A stretch of DNA of 64,000 nucleotides, taken from assembly GCA_009746045.1 (NCBI GenBank), contig RPFO01000041.1, forward strand, positions 3,677,454 to 3,741,453, given 5' to 3'. Made by a program: the position numbers and the translations under genes. Below, one piece after another: positions 31,061-41,287 of this stretch; the first letter of the stretch is position 1; the number at the start of each line of letters is the position of its first letter. A model generated the notes under the pieces. The model made no database searches, had not been told where the DNA came from, and saw nothing but the letters and a program-made list of their open reading frames with translations. The stretch is from Mesostigma viride. Lineage: Eukaryota > Streptophyta > Mesostigmatophyceae > Mesostigmatales > Mesostigmataceae.

Positions 31061-33643
31061 AAAACTTTCACAACCATCTTAGCGACCGCCATTGTTGGCG
31101 CGCCGATCCACTGGAGCCACCTTAGGGAGCGCCACCGCGTGCCCTATCCCATCCACATAATAATGCACAGTCCATGTAATCCCGCTCAACCAGTCCTGCA
31201 TGAGGTCCTGAGCAGCCTCAAACTTGATGAAATGTTGACCATAGGGGTACTATGTCCCAGCCCTTGTGCACCAACGGGCCAGTGAAACCAGGTCCCCCCA
31301 GACTTGCCACGCAAGGGCAACTCTTTATATAGCCAATCGGGACTGTCAGCAGGAGGGAATATTTTTCATGCATACAACTTGATGATCCGGCCGACGAGGT
31401 GGCCAGTCATGTATCCCGTCCAGCCGAAACCCAGCCTTACAGCGCGACTGATGCGCGTAATCACGTGACGATTAAGAAGTACTACTAGCGTCGACGACTG
31501 TGAGGCACAGCATGCAGTGCAGGCCCCATGCTCAGAAGCGAGGGCGTGCACCAGAAGAAACTGATCCATCGCCTCACTACCGACAGCTGTACGCGTCATC
31601 TCAAATACAAGCGCGCCGTGAGCCAACCGACCATGCAACGTGGCCGTCCCTGGCCGCCGCTGGAGTGGCTGTATAGCGGGGGAAGCCCTAGCGTGGCCGC
31701 TAGTAGAGTGCGCCTCCCCTGCACCTGCGAACGCATGCAGGTGCCCGCAAGGCCCTAGTGTGTCCACTAGAGTGCGCCCTGCCGTCTCTATCCAGCGTAG
31801 GAAACAGTCAAAGTCGATCAAAACCGGAAACTTGGATAATATGGCACGTTAAGTGCCCAAAACTAGCAGGGCCCCAGCGTGTCCACTGGAGTGCGCCCTG
31901 CCGACTCCTCCACGAAGCTGCAGTAGTTTAGGCACAACACCACTCCGGCCGACGTGCATAGACCGGAGCAGTCGCCGGTCCCCACATTCCTTACTGCTGC
32001 ACCAATGTGCCTGAACTCCACCACAAGCGGGGGAAAACTCCTCAGCTCGCAGTCACACCCTCCGTGACACTTGCACCGCAAGAGCACGGTTGATGAACAT
32101 TTGCGCAGGCCCATATGCATGTGATGCTCGAGGCCGCCGACGTGGACTGCATAGCGCCCGCAATGCCCGCACTTATACAATGCAATGGGCAGGTCGGGGA
32201 GTGACACGCCTTGCAGGAACTGTCGTATCGGTAACGTTGCCCCTGCAAGACACCGTGCTGCTCATGGAGTAGGGCCGAAGCAACCCCGCAGTCCCAAACA
32301 AGAGCTCCTCGGGCTCGATCGCGCCCAGCACACAGGTGCTCAAGCACATACAGCGATCGCGGGCCGGGGTCAATCCCGCGCACGACCGATCACCGCCTGT
32401 CCACCCCGCTTGACTGTCTTGCCCAGGATCCCCATTCCCGCAACAGAAACACGCCCCTATGTATGCAGTCCCCACCGCGCATTGCCACATCCCCCACTCG
32501 AACCTTGAAGGCCTCTCACCACCCCTGTACCAGTGCATGGCCATGGGGTATAATAGTACATTTTGAAGCCCACACAGCCCGCCCGCCATGCACATGGAAC
32601 GCCATGCTCTGAGTCCCTCGTCCATGCAACCTCGTAGGCGCGCGGACACGAGCCACTTGCAAATCACGCTCGATCTGCCTCCACCAGCGGTGCAAGGAAC
32701 AACTCCATACCGGGCTCGGCCCACAGGAGGGACGCGAACACTGCGCGATGGTAGCCATGCACAGGGCGCCGGCAGTGACTAGGTGCTCAGACTCCAGCAG
32801 CTCGATCCTGCCTGCCTCTCAGTCTCGGGTCGCCGTTACAGTCCCCGTGACTCGCCCTCGACGGCCAGATCCCACGTACACAATGATCCCAGGTACCTCA
32901 GTGCCCTGCCATGGCTCAGCGCGCGTCAGCGCCGGGTCCGCTCAGAGCGGATGAACCGGCCCAATGCAGTGATACCGGGTGTTACTCGGACACCGGCAGT
33001 CTGCGGGGCGACAGCGCCACATCATGTGGCATCGGCACCATGCACGCGCACTGTTGAGGCGGTGAGACAAATTGACCGGACACTGCCACCGGCTTCTGAT
33101 GCAACCACGACCGGCACCAGTGCAACCAGTGCAACCACGACCGGCTGGGTCATCCACCGCTACTGCCGGCAGTACGTGCTGTCGCCATGCAACTGCATGC
33201 ACCGTGCCCGCATATGCTTGCAGCCCCGGGGGCCCTTACTCCCGACAGTCGCGGCGGACGCGGGCGCGCCCTGCATGCACGGGTACTCGAGCCCGGGAGC
33301 GCCCTGACCCAGCTAGGCGTCGACTCAATGCCGGGGTAGCCAATTGGTTGGCTACCGACAATTCAACAAGGTGCTGTACATCTGTTTGCCGGCCGACCTC
33401 GATTCAATACAGGCTCCACCATGCCTGATCGCCCAGTCGCATCGGGGTTGCAACAGCCTCCATGCACCGTGCTGTCTCCATGCACCGTGCCGCACTATTG
33501 AAATTAATCACGTGCCGTTGCACGAGAAGCCATGCACGTCCCTCACGCGCCAAGAAGTCAGGGAGCCGTGACTCATAGCCGCCAGCCGGAAGGCTCCTTA
33601 TAATAATACTTGGCCGCATGCCATGGGACTCCGCGTCCGTTGG
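31061..33643. other. Intergenic or degenerate repeat region
   Basis: No gene recognised on either strand; the ORFs present lack motifs and their frames conflict. Three related segments of about 30 bp (GCCCTAG-GTGTCCACT-GAGTGCGCC type) start near 31685, 31752 and 31870. Low-complexity CAACCAGTGCAACCACGACC-like words occur near 33105-33150. Confidence 0.35.
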
Positions 33644-35407
33644 TCACGCGGGACGCGACGTGCAGTCAGGCCATAGCCTGGGGTCGCTGGCACTCGCTGC
33701 CGAATCCGAGGTAGTACCCGTCTGTGAGGACGTGCCCCCCCCAGCTCGCGTCGGGGCGGCAGCGTCTTTGTTGCCGCCAGCGGCGTTACCCTGGGTTGCA
33801 TCATGCGATGAGGCGTTGCGAGACCCCCCTTGGTTCCTGCTAGCACCGTGGCCGCCTTGCGGGCGCGCTTGTCTTGTGGCAGACGACTCACCCGACTTGG
33901 CCTTGGTCAGCGCGTCGACCTTGGCCTGCAGCTCGGCCACCACCGTGCTTACCGAGATCCGGCCTTGCGCGTGTCGTCGCATCATGGCCCTGACCTCAAT
34001 GCACAGTGACCGCAATCGCCACGGCTGGCCGTTGGGCGGCGTGGGCAGCTCCATCTCCTCGGAGCCTAGCGCTTGCAGCCATTTCTGACACGCCAGCTTT
34101 TCGGACCAGTCCTCCACTTCGCCGGCGAACTCCATGAGGCGCTCGTAAGATTGCTCCGGGGTTTCACCCTCGGCTATCTTGAAACTGCGCCACTCACGCT
34201 CTGCCTTGATGGTCTCCACCGGGTATTCCTGGCGAAGGAGGCCCCACAGTTCCTCGGCAGGGTCGACACCATACATGATGTTGTCATAGTCGGGCTGGCC
34301 ACGCCCGTCGAAGCCGAACCACACGTCCGTGTGACGCGTGTACAGCGAGACCTCTCTCCACTGCTCCACCAGCCTAGCCACTCGCCTCAGCGTAAGGCCG
34401 TGAAAGAAAAAATGCATGTTGTTCATCACAAACTCATGCATTACAGCGCCTTGCGTAGTCATGTATTGCAGATCAATCCATGACTTGTACGCGTTGTAGG
34501 CCTGCGCCAGCGTGGCCAGATTGCCGGTTGTGGAGAACTTCTCGCGCATGTCCACCCGTGGTAGGGTGGGCATCTTCGCGCCTTCCGGTATGAGGCGCAC
34601 CCTTTGCGGGTACTGCACCCCATCGGCATCCTCCGGCGGTCGCTGAGCTGCGCGTCCCTGCGCCAGCGTGCTTGGTCGTGCTGCCTCCCGTACTCGGAAA
34701 GCCAGCGGCGTGGTTATGTCCTCCATGGGCGGAATGCGCCCGATTGGCACACTTGACCACCGTGCAGTCGACCCGCCGGTCAGCGCCCCACCGCCTCGCC
34801 CAAACGGAATTGAGGCCCCGCCTGGCAGCATGCGTCCTGGTGCACCCCTGTGTGGGTCCATCGCGCGCGCCAGCCCTGCCCCGTTCTCCTCGTGCAATCC
34901 GTCTCGCGCTTGATCGAAAGGCAGGCGCCTGGGCGCCAGCGTATACTCGCCCCGTGGCTGACCATCCGCCTCACCAAGCAAGTCGTGTTGGGTTAGCGAC
35001 CCAGCCAAAACCCCCGGTTCCATCGAAGCCCTTCCCGCCGCATTACCTGAGGTTGGCGGCTGGTCCCGCTCCCTCGGCTCCGCGGCAACACCACTGGGGC
35101 CCGGCATCGATGCCTGCCCGTCCCATGGTGTGGACTGCAGATGACGACCCTCTACGGCCACCAATCTGTCGGTCACTTCCCGCATCTGCAGCGCCAATTG
35201 CTGCTGCAACTGTTGCGACTGTTGCTGCATCTGCGCTTGCATCTGCGCGAACAGCGCCACCATACTCAGCGGCGCTTCTTGGTCGCGACTCTCACCCACT
35301 GCGGGTACGGCGGGAGGAATCCCGCCATTCGACCCCGGAGCGGACGTGTCGGCATCTGCTCTATTTGCATCTGCCATGGCTCGAGTCTGCGCTCGCGTCA
35401 GTGGCAT
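33644..35407 (-). CDS. Retrotransposon gag-like protein, intact ORF
   Basis: Runs 587 codons from the ATG at 35407 (MPLTRAQTRAMADAN). The N-terminus is Q-rich with a coiled coil (MQAQMQQQSQQLQQQLA), followed by a long disordered Pro/Gly part. A capsid-like core spans about residues 300-470: YDNIMYGVDPAEELWGLL, then ERMFK-type helices ending EQSYERLMEFAGEVEDW and KLACQKWLQALG, as in Retrotrans_gag. The C-terminus is Gly/Ser/Asn-rich and ends without a CCHC knuckle. No protease or RT follows downstream, so this is a gag-only or non-autonomous element, or the rest is deleted. The motif GCTAGTCGAGTCG lies about 100 bp upstream on the coding strand, as it does upstream of the other gag (2499). Confidence 0.7.
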   Translation of the reverse strand: MPLTRAQTRAMADANRADADTSAPGSNGGIPPAVPAVGESRDQEAPLSMVALFAQMQAQMQQQSQQLQQQLALQMREVTDRLVAVEGRHLQSTPWDGQASMPGPSGVAAEPRERDQPPTSGNAAGRASMEPGVLAGSLTQHDLLGEADGQPRGEYTLAPRRLPFDQARDGLHEENGAGLARAMDPHRGAPGRMLPGGASIPFGRGGGALTGGSTARWSSVPIGRIPPMEDITTPLAFRVREAARPSTLAQGRAAQRPPEDADGVQYPQRVRLIPEGAKMPTLPRVDMREKFSTTGNLATLAQAYNAYKSWIDLQYMTTQGAVMHEFVMNNMHFFFHGLTLRRVARLVEQWREVSLYTRHTDVWFGFDGRGQPDYDNIMYGVDPAEELWGLLRQEYPVETIKAEREWRSFKIAEGETPEQSYERLMEFAGEVEDWSEKLACQKWLQALGSEEMELPTPPNGQPWRLRSLCIEVRAMMRRHAQGRISVSTVVAELQAKVDALTKAKSGESSATRQARPQGGHGASRNQGGSRNASSHDATQGNAAGGNKDAAAPTRAGGGTSSQTGTTSDSAASASDPRLWPDCTSRPA

Positions 35408-37078
35408 GCACCAGCTGACCGATGGGCAAAACAAGAACCAACAAGCCTAGGTTTCGCTGAGAAGAAGCAACAACCAAAGGCTTTATAACAGGTGTCAAGG
35501 ATAACGACTCGACTAGCCTGCCAGAAAAAGACAAGAGCCAGCAAATTCTGGCTAGTTCTATTTTCTTAAAATCTGTCTCAAGACACTTCCTTTACAAACT
35601 GTCAGCCAGGCCGTTCCCTGTACTGCTGATGGTTGCTAAACACTAAAGCCAACGTCTTGGCTTCGAACAGAAGGAAGCAGACTACCGGGTAGTCTCTTCG
35701 AGTAAAGAAAGGAGGGCTCTCAGCCGAGGACAAGGAACTGTCCCTCGTGCCTGATAACCACCTTATTGCCTCCCCTGCTATAGAATAATGCTTTCAAAAC
35801 ACATACTTTGCACAGTCTGATGATGAAGCCGCACATGCGGAGTTTATTGAGAAAGTTATACAATTACAACACGTTGATAGTCTCAATATCGATGCACTCC
35901 ATGCTCACGAGCCCGCAGTTAGGCAGCGCTCCATGACATGCTACCGGCCTTGCTCCCAAGGAAAGGGAGAAACACGAAGGCCACTAACGAGAGACTCGAA
36001 GAGACTACACGCTGCGTGAGAGTCCTCTTCGACTATGAACCAAACCATTCGTCATGCCACACGCATGACACACGCCACACTTGTCAGTCCAGCCAGGAAT
36101 GCCAAAACTATCTTGCTGCCTGAACCATGCGAATAGAAACCGCATTCCAGTTGCCGTCCTGGCTTTCTACCACACATGCCAACAAAAGCAGGAAGGCATC
36201 CCGACAAATCTAAATTGCTACCCTGTTGCCGATCTCATCTCCTAGAGGCTCCGGCATTTCTGTCCCTGGGAATGTCCGACATTGAGTCACGTCCAGCAAG
36301 GTCGAAGCATAATATCCTTCAGACAATCTGCACGCTCACACCTTGCATGTGAGTGGCCCAGCAAACATTGCGTCTAATCGTTCCTTTCTAGAAGAAATCC
36401 CTTTTTAGGGCTGCCAGCGATTTCGCATTCATTCCAGCGATCTGGCTCCGCACCGCAAATTGTCCTTTTCCATTTTCTGTCCAGTCCTCATAACGTTGAC
36501 CCGCTATTCTACACCACAAAGACACCTGGCCTGTCAATAGCCTCGGCGCTGTTGAAGTCCAGCAGTCCAGCTTCAGCTCCAGCTGTCCACTAACACGCGT
36601 ATGATCCTCTCGACGCTGCACACTTGTGCTGCCGTCCGCTCAAGTCAGTGCTGCGCGCCCAGCTGTGCCTGGCCCGGCGCGCGTGCACGTACACTTTCGT
36701 CCGCTCTTATGCTGCAAGTGCTAGTGTCCCCCCCCGGTCACTAGCCTTTGTCGAAAATGCGTAGAAGACAAATTCCTTGCGCACGTCACCGGTCTTGTGC
36801 ATAGTGGGCGCCCGGATGACATAGCGCGCGTCCGTGACATATTGGCGTCAGCGCTTGTCGGTGCATGGCGCTGACTCGGGCCATGGCGGACATCATGCTC
36901 CGCCGTACGCGGGCTGATTTTGCGGTGCAGCAGGGCTATTAGGTTCCTCCCGTTAGGCGTTTCCATTGGTCTTATCGTAGAATAGAGCTTTGACATGGCT
37001 CTGTATATAGGTTTATAGCTGGGCGTTTGCTTTGGTTTGAGTGATTTCACTCTGCTGTAAGTAATTATATTTTTAATA
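35408..37078. other. Upstream (leader/LTR) region of the gag element and intergenic DNA
   Basis: No gene seen. On the minus strand a TATAAAG lies near 35485 and GCTAGTCGAGTCG near 35505. It may contain the 5' LTR of the gag element, but no second copy defines its ends. Toward 37060 it becomes AT-rich and runs into the inverted hairpin-ended repeat. Confidence 0.35.
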
Positions 37079-38785
37079 TATATGCAAACATTAAAATTTG
37101 ACCCTGGCATTCGTGCCCATGACAGATAACACACTTTTTTAGTTCCTATCAAAAACCTGGGGTCAAATAATTACATTTAGTGCATGAATGGGCCCTGCCA
37201 CCTGCCAGACCTCCAAGCGCGAATTTGGCCAAAAAGTGGGTTTTAGGACCATTAGGACCAATTAGTGTCAACGCATTACCATGCTATCCACACGGTCCCT
37301 TGAGCATCTTACAAGCGCTAGGGGACCCTACGAGGCCTTGGGATGGCGGGGCAGCGTATAACAAGGCCATACCCTGCTGTGGCTGCCTCTATATATACGC
37401 GTGCTTAACGGTGTCACAGATGGTGCAGGTAATGCAATATACGGTTGCATGGTTGCTGAGGTTGCCCGGCTTGAACATGGCCCACCCCTTGCGGTAAACT
37501 TTCTCTAAGCATATGCCAAACCTTCTTTGACATCACGGACATGCTGGCCACCACCCAGCGATGAAAAAACAATGCATTTGCATTGCAACAAACACATGGA
37601 TGCAGCCAAATCAAGTTACAAAACAACGTTGTGCTAACATGCAACGCTTTGTGAGCGAATTCAGGGTGCATGTAACACGTAAACCATACTGTATATACTG
37701 TCTGAGAACACCCTGAACGACTGCAGGCCATAGGACCATGGTTTATAACTAACACATGAGTAAAACTGCTCTTACGCATGTGTGTTTTAGCTGCAGCGGA
37801 CGACGAAGATAGAGACGTAAAAAATTGTATGACGTAAACCAACTATGTGTGACAGTTATGTGCACAGAGAGCGTCCCCTCTTTTTAGGCATAGCTGGCTG
37901 ACTCAAAACACCACGACAGCGTTGCCAGTTACACTCATGATCTAGGACACCCCGGCACGTACCTGCTACTTACGTCGCCTCATTCCAGATGGTTGCAAAA
38001 AAGTCGCTGAAATCCGCAGCGAGGTCAGCTTTCAGTGAGCTGAGCGCACCAAAGCTGGCCAACCGGTTCGAAAATGATATAAACCACGCTTGTGCTGCGT
38101 TCTAGGTCCAAGAAATACCGAAAGTGAAGACCTATAAGGTGCGCTCGCTGCCCAGCCTGAACGTCCCTAAAACATGGTCGACAATGGAAATCGGGCAAGA
38201 ATATCACGGCCCAGGCGCTCCCATGTCAAATACTCCGTTTCTAAACTCCAGACTATAATCAAAATCGTCCACAAAAATTTCCTGGCTTGATTCGCACCAC
38301 CATTGCTAATACACTAACATGTTTGTGCCAAAATCGACCCTAGCTCCGCGAGCAGGCGATCTGCGACCCATTTGTGTTGTGCCGCTGTGCTACAGCGCTA
38401 CACATAAAAACTTGCGCAGAAAATATTCACAGCCTTTAAGCATAACTAACAACCTTTCGTTTTTGCTACTGGGCGCCCGAAATGATAAACGCACGTGAAA
38501 ACGCCGGCCACGATTGTCAGGTCGCCATATCCACCTCACTTCATTCCCGCACCCACATTTTCGCTCCAAAATCGGTTATATTTTTGGTCGAGGTACCTAC
38601 TTTCCCGCCATTATACCCGGTACCCGGGTACGGAATCCGGGTACCATGTGCCGGTACCACGGGTCGGGTACATCATGCCGGGTACGGTCCACATGGGGTA
38701 CGGTCCATATAGTGACCCCCCCCCCCCGGTACCTCGGTTATAGTGACCACTAGGACGATTTAGGACAAAGTCCTAAATTTAGGAC
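37079..38785 (-). mobile_element. Hairpin-ended 1.7-kb element (copy 2, inverted, one end lost)
   Basis: Inverted copy of 3567-5273, nearly identical by eye over 1.7 kb, including an AT-rich end, the CCTGCAG-rich middle and the C10-run part near 38720. The hairpin GTCCTAA-AT-TTAGGAC is present at 38770-38785. At the other end identity stops near 37079, before the second hairpin, so this copy is truncated by about 30 bp or was rejoined. The 142-codon ORF recurs at 37414-37842 with a few substitutions. Confidence 0.65.
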
Positions 38786-39220
38786 CGTGGGAGCGCTATG
38801 CATTTTCTGCCTTTACTGGGAAAGTGCAAATACGCTTCTTCCCCACAGTGGGCCAGGGGGGGGAGCAAGGCGGCAAGCAAGCAAGCACACACTGACGCAC
38901 ATGCCACAGAGTACCATGATAACCTCATTAATATAAGAACACAAACGTTAAATACATAGTAGTAATAAAAAAACTAAAAGCTAAATTAAAGCCTGAATAC
39001 ATGCCTAACTGTGCGTGCAGGAGCAAACTAGCCCCCATGCAAATAGAATGTGTCAGGACTCGGGAAGCTGTACGCCGTTTTGTCACAACTGATGGGATAT
39101 TTAAATTTTAAACTGCACTGTCCCATGCACCACCATGATCTCGAGGGTTGATGAGGCTAGCTCCATGTTCGATTCCTAACACGTCGTTCGTCACTGCACC
39201 TATTCTTAGGACTGAGTTCA
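38786..39220. other. Spacer between two hairpin-ended elements
   Basis: No gene. It holds GCAAGCAAGC and similar short repeats near 38870. A tRNA-like B-box word GTTCGATTCC is present near 39166 without a convincing A box or fold. A 23-nt perfect odd palindrome (AGGACTGAGTT-C-AACTCAGTCCT) lies at 39208-39230, overlapping the next element's end. Confidence 0.4.
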
Positions 39221-40883
39221 ACTCAGTCCTATTCTTAGGACTGAGTTTTTGGGTTTCGTAGAAAATTCGCCCAAGTCGGAATGTTTGTCAAAAAAATTCC
39301 CTCAAAATTTATTCAAATACTACGTGAAATGACCTTTCTTAGACATATTTTTGCGATTTTTTTGGATTTTGTTTGGGCGGCTAAATGTACGGTCAAAGTA
39401 CAGGTGGTAAGGGTACTTTTTCACGTGAAACGTGAGTTCCGGAAATGCACGACCTAGCCATGGCGGCTTGCGCCCATGCATGCAGTTTACGTTTGCGGAC
39501 GATTTAGCTGGTAAAACCCAGGAAATAGATTTTATATGTCCTAAAGATGACACAAACCAATTTTTAGCTCCCGGGGATGCGATTTACCAGGTGTCGGCAC
39601 TGCTCTTGCTGGAAAAAACTGCGACCAGGCAGGTTGACGGAATTGATGACTAAATTTACTTTACGGTGCAGTTCGAAGGGTTTATATGATTCTTTCTACT
39701 TATTATCATGCATGTGTGTAGAATTAAGTCAGTGGCAGTAAAGATTTGATGATTTCGACCACTCTGTCATGTCATGGTTTGTGTGCCGCAAGTGTCACTT
39801 TTGCGGGCACCGCCTGGGCCAAGATAACGCCATCCGTGCACGGTAAAGCTGAAATATCGTCACCTCATCGTTTTGTTATGTTCTTACATGAGTTTGAGCT
39901 TGCAAGGCGCTGTCAGTTTCGAATCTTGATGCGCTTTCTTGACCGTTGCCTGCCCCTCTCTAAACCCCCCATTTTTTATGATGTTACCAGGCATTTGCCT
40001 TACCCTAGTGTACTTTTGCAGTTTTTTAGGCGCTGCATGGGTTTAAATACCTTCATAGATGTTAGTTATTCTTTTGCCACGTTCATACTGCGTGATTGTA
40101 TGGCCATGGGCTGCATCCAGCGTGCTTTCAAGCTTATACGGGTGAGTGAAGAATCTTGGTGATAAACCACTGTCATCATGTGCCAGCAAGTATGTTGGCC
40201 ATGCCATGGCAAGGCAAAACAGTGTTAGCCATCTCTATTCTTGTTAAAAACAATTGAAATATGCTTAACCTACCCATTATATTGGTGGTTAAGGCTCATA
40301 ATAAAACCCTTTGTAGGTAGGTATCAATGCCCATTCCCTACGTGCGTGCATAGGCTCTCACACATATACTAAGGTATAATATAATTGCAATATGATGATG
40401 CAAGTATGTTTTCCTGTTATGCTAGAAGGGAAATGAGTTGATTGGCATGGTTGGTTGCCACGGTGGTGTGTAGTATGACCGCACTTACATGCTTGCACAT
40501 TGCTAGCAACCTCGAAACCCATTCTTAGGGCTGGTGGTTTTTGGTGAGTTTCAGGTAGAGGCTGTGGCCAAATTGAGCCCAGTTTTTTGCCATGTTTCAA
40601 GAACTATATTGTTTACACGCCTATATTTTTTCAACATGCATATGGATTTTATTGAATTTTCCCAACTCGTCCTTCCACAGAAAATTGCCAAATCGCGAGC
40701 ATGGGTTGACACCCTTGTAAAATTTTACATGATTTGGTCAACATATGATTTTTTAGGCATATGCCCAAGCATTAGCATGATATTGAGTGCTCTGATGCAT
40801 ATCAAACATATGGGGTACCCCCCTACCCTTACCGCTACATGATCTCAAAGTTGGCATACTCAGTCCTATTTTTAGGACTGAGT
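39221..40883. mobile_element. Unclassified element with identical hairpins at both ends (type 2)
   Basis: The same 26-nt hairpin lies at both ends: stem ACTCAGTCCTA / TAGGACTGAGT with a 4-base loop (TTCT at 39221-39246, TTTT at 40858-40883). Length is 1,663 bp, close to the 1,738 bp of type 1, and the stem core GTCCTA/TAGGAC is shared. Internal sequence differs from type 1. A 138-codon ORF (39749-40162) has no recognisable motif. No transposase is visible. Confidence 0.5.
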
Positions 40884-41287
40884 TTAATTGACGTACGACG
40901 TGCTAATGAAAGCACGTTTCAAATATATACTTTTTTAGTTCATTACAACCGGCCAAGGCCGGATAACCATGTCGTATACACTCCGTGTGGCCCAGCCACA
41001 TTTTCACGCTTGCTCTCTCTACCCTACCAAGTAGAATCCCTGGCCCTAGCCCCTACCCCTCCCTCACATGTATTGGATTGATACAACTATTGATCTGGAT
41101 GGATGCGATTAGTCATTACAGAAGAAATCACATCAGCACTTGCTGCCAGCCATAAGTGGTTGGAGCGATATTTGCGCTAGCCCATCGTGTGCATAGCAGG
41201 TTTACCTGTGGATACAAAACATTACAGTTATCGCTGCCATGGTCATGTGCATCTTGCAAATGCGCTGACCACTTGCTGAAGACTGCA
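40884..41287. other. Intergenic, 3' side of the minus-strand gene
   Basis: No gene recognised. It should include the 3' UTR and end of the gene at 41288-43709. Confidence 0.3.

Noticed and set aside
39130-39180. tRNA-like B-box word GTTCGATTCC
   Set aside because: No convincing A box at the right distance and no cloverleaf; at most a SINE relic.
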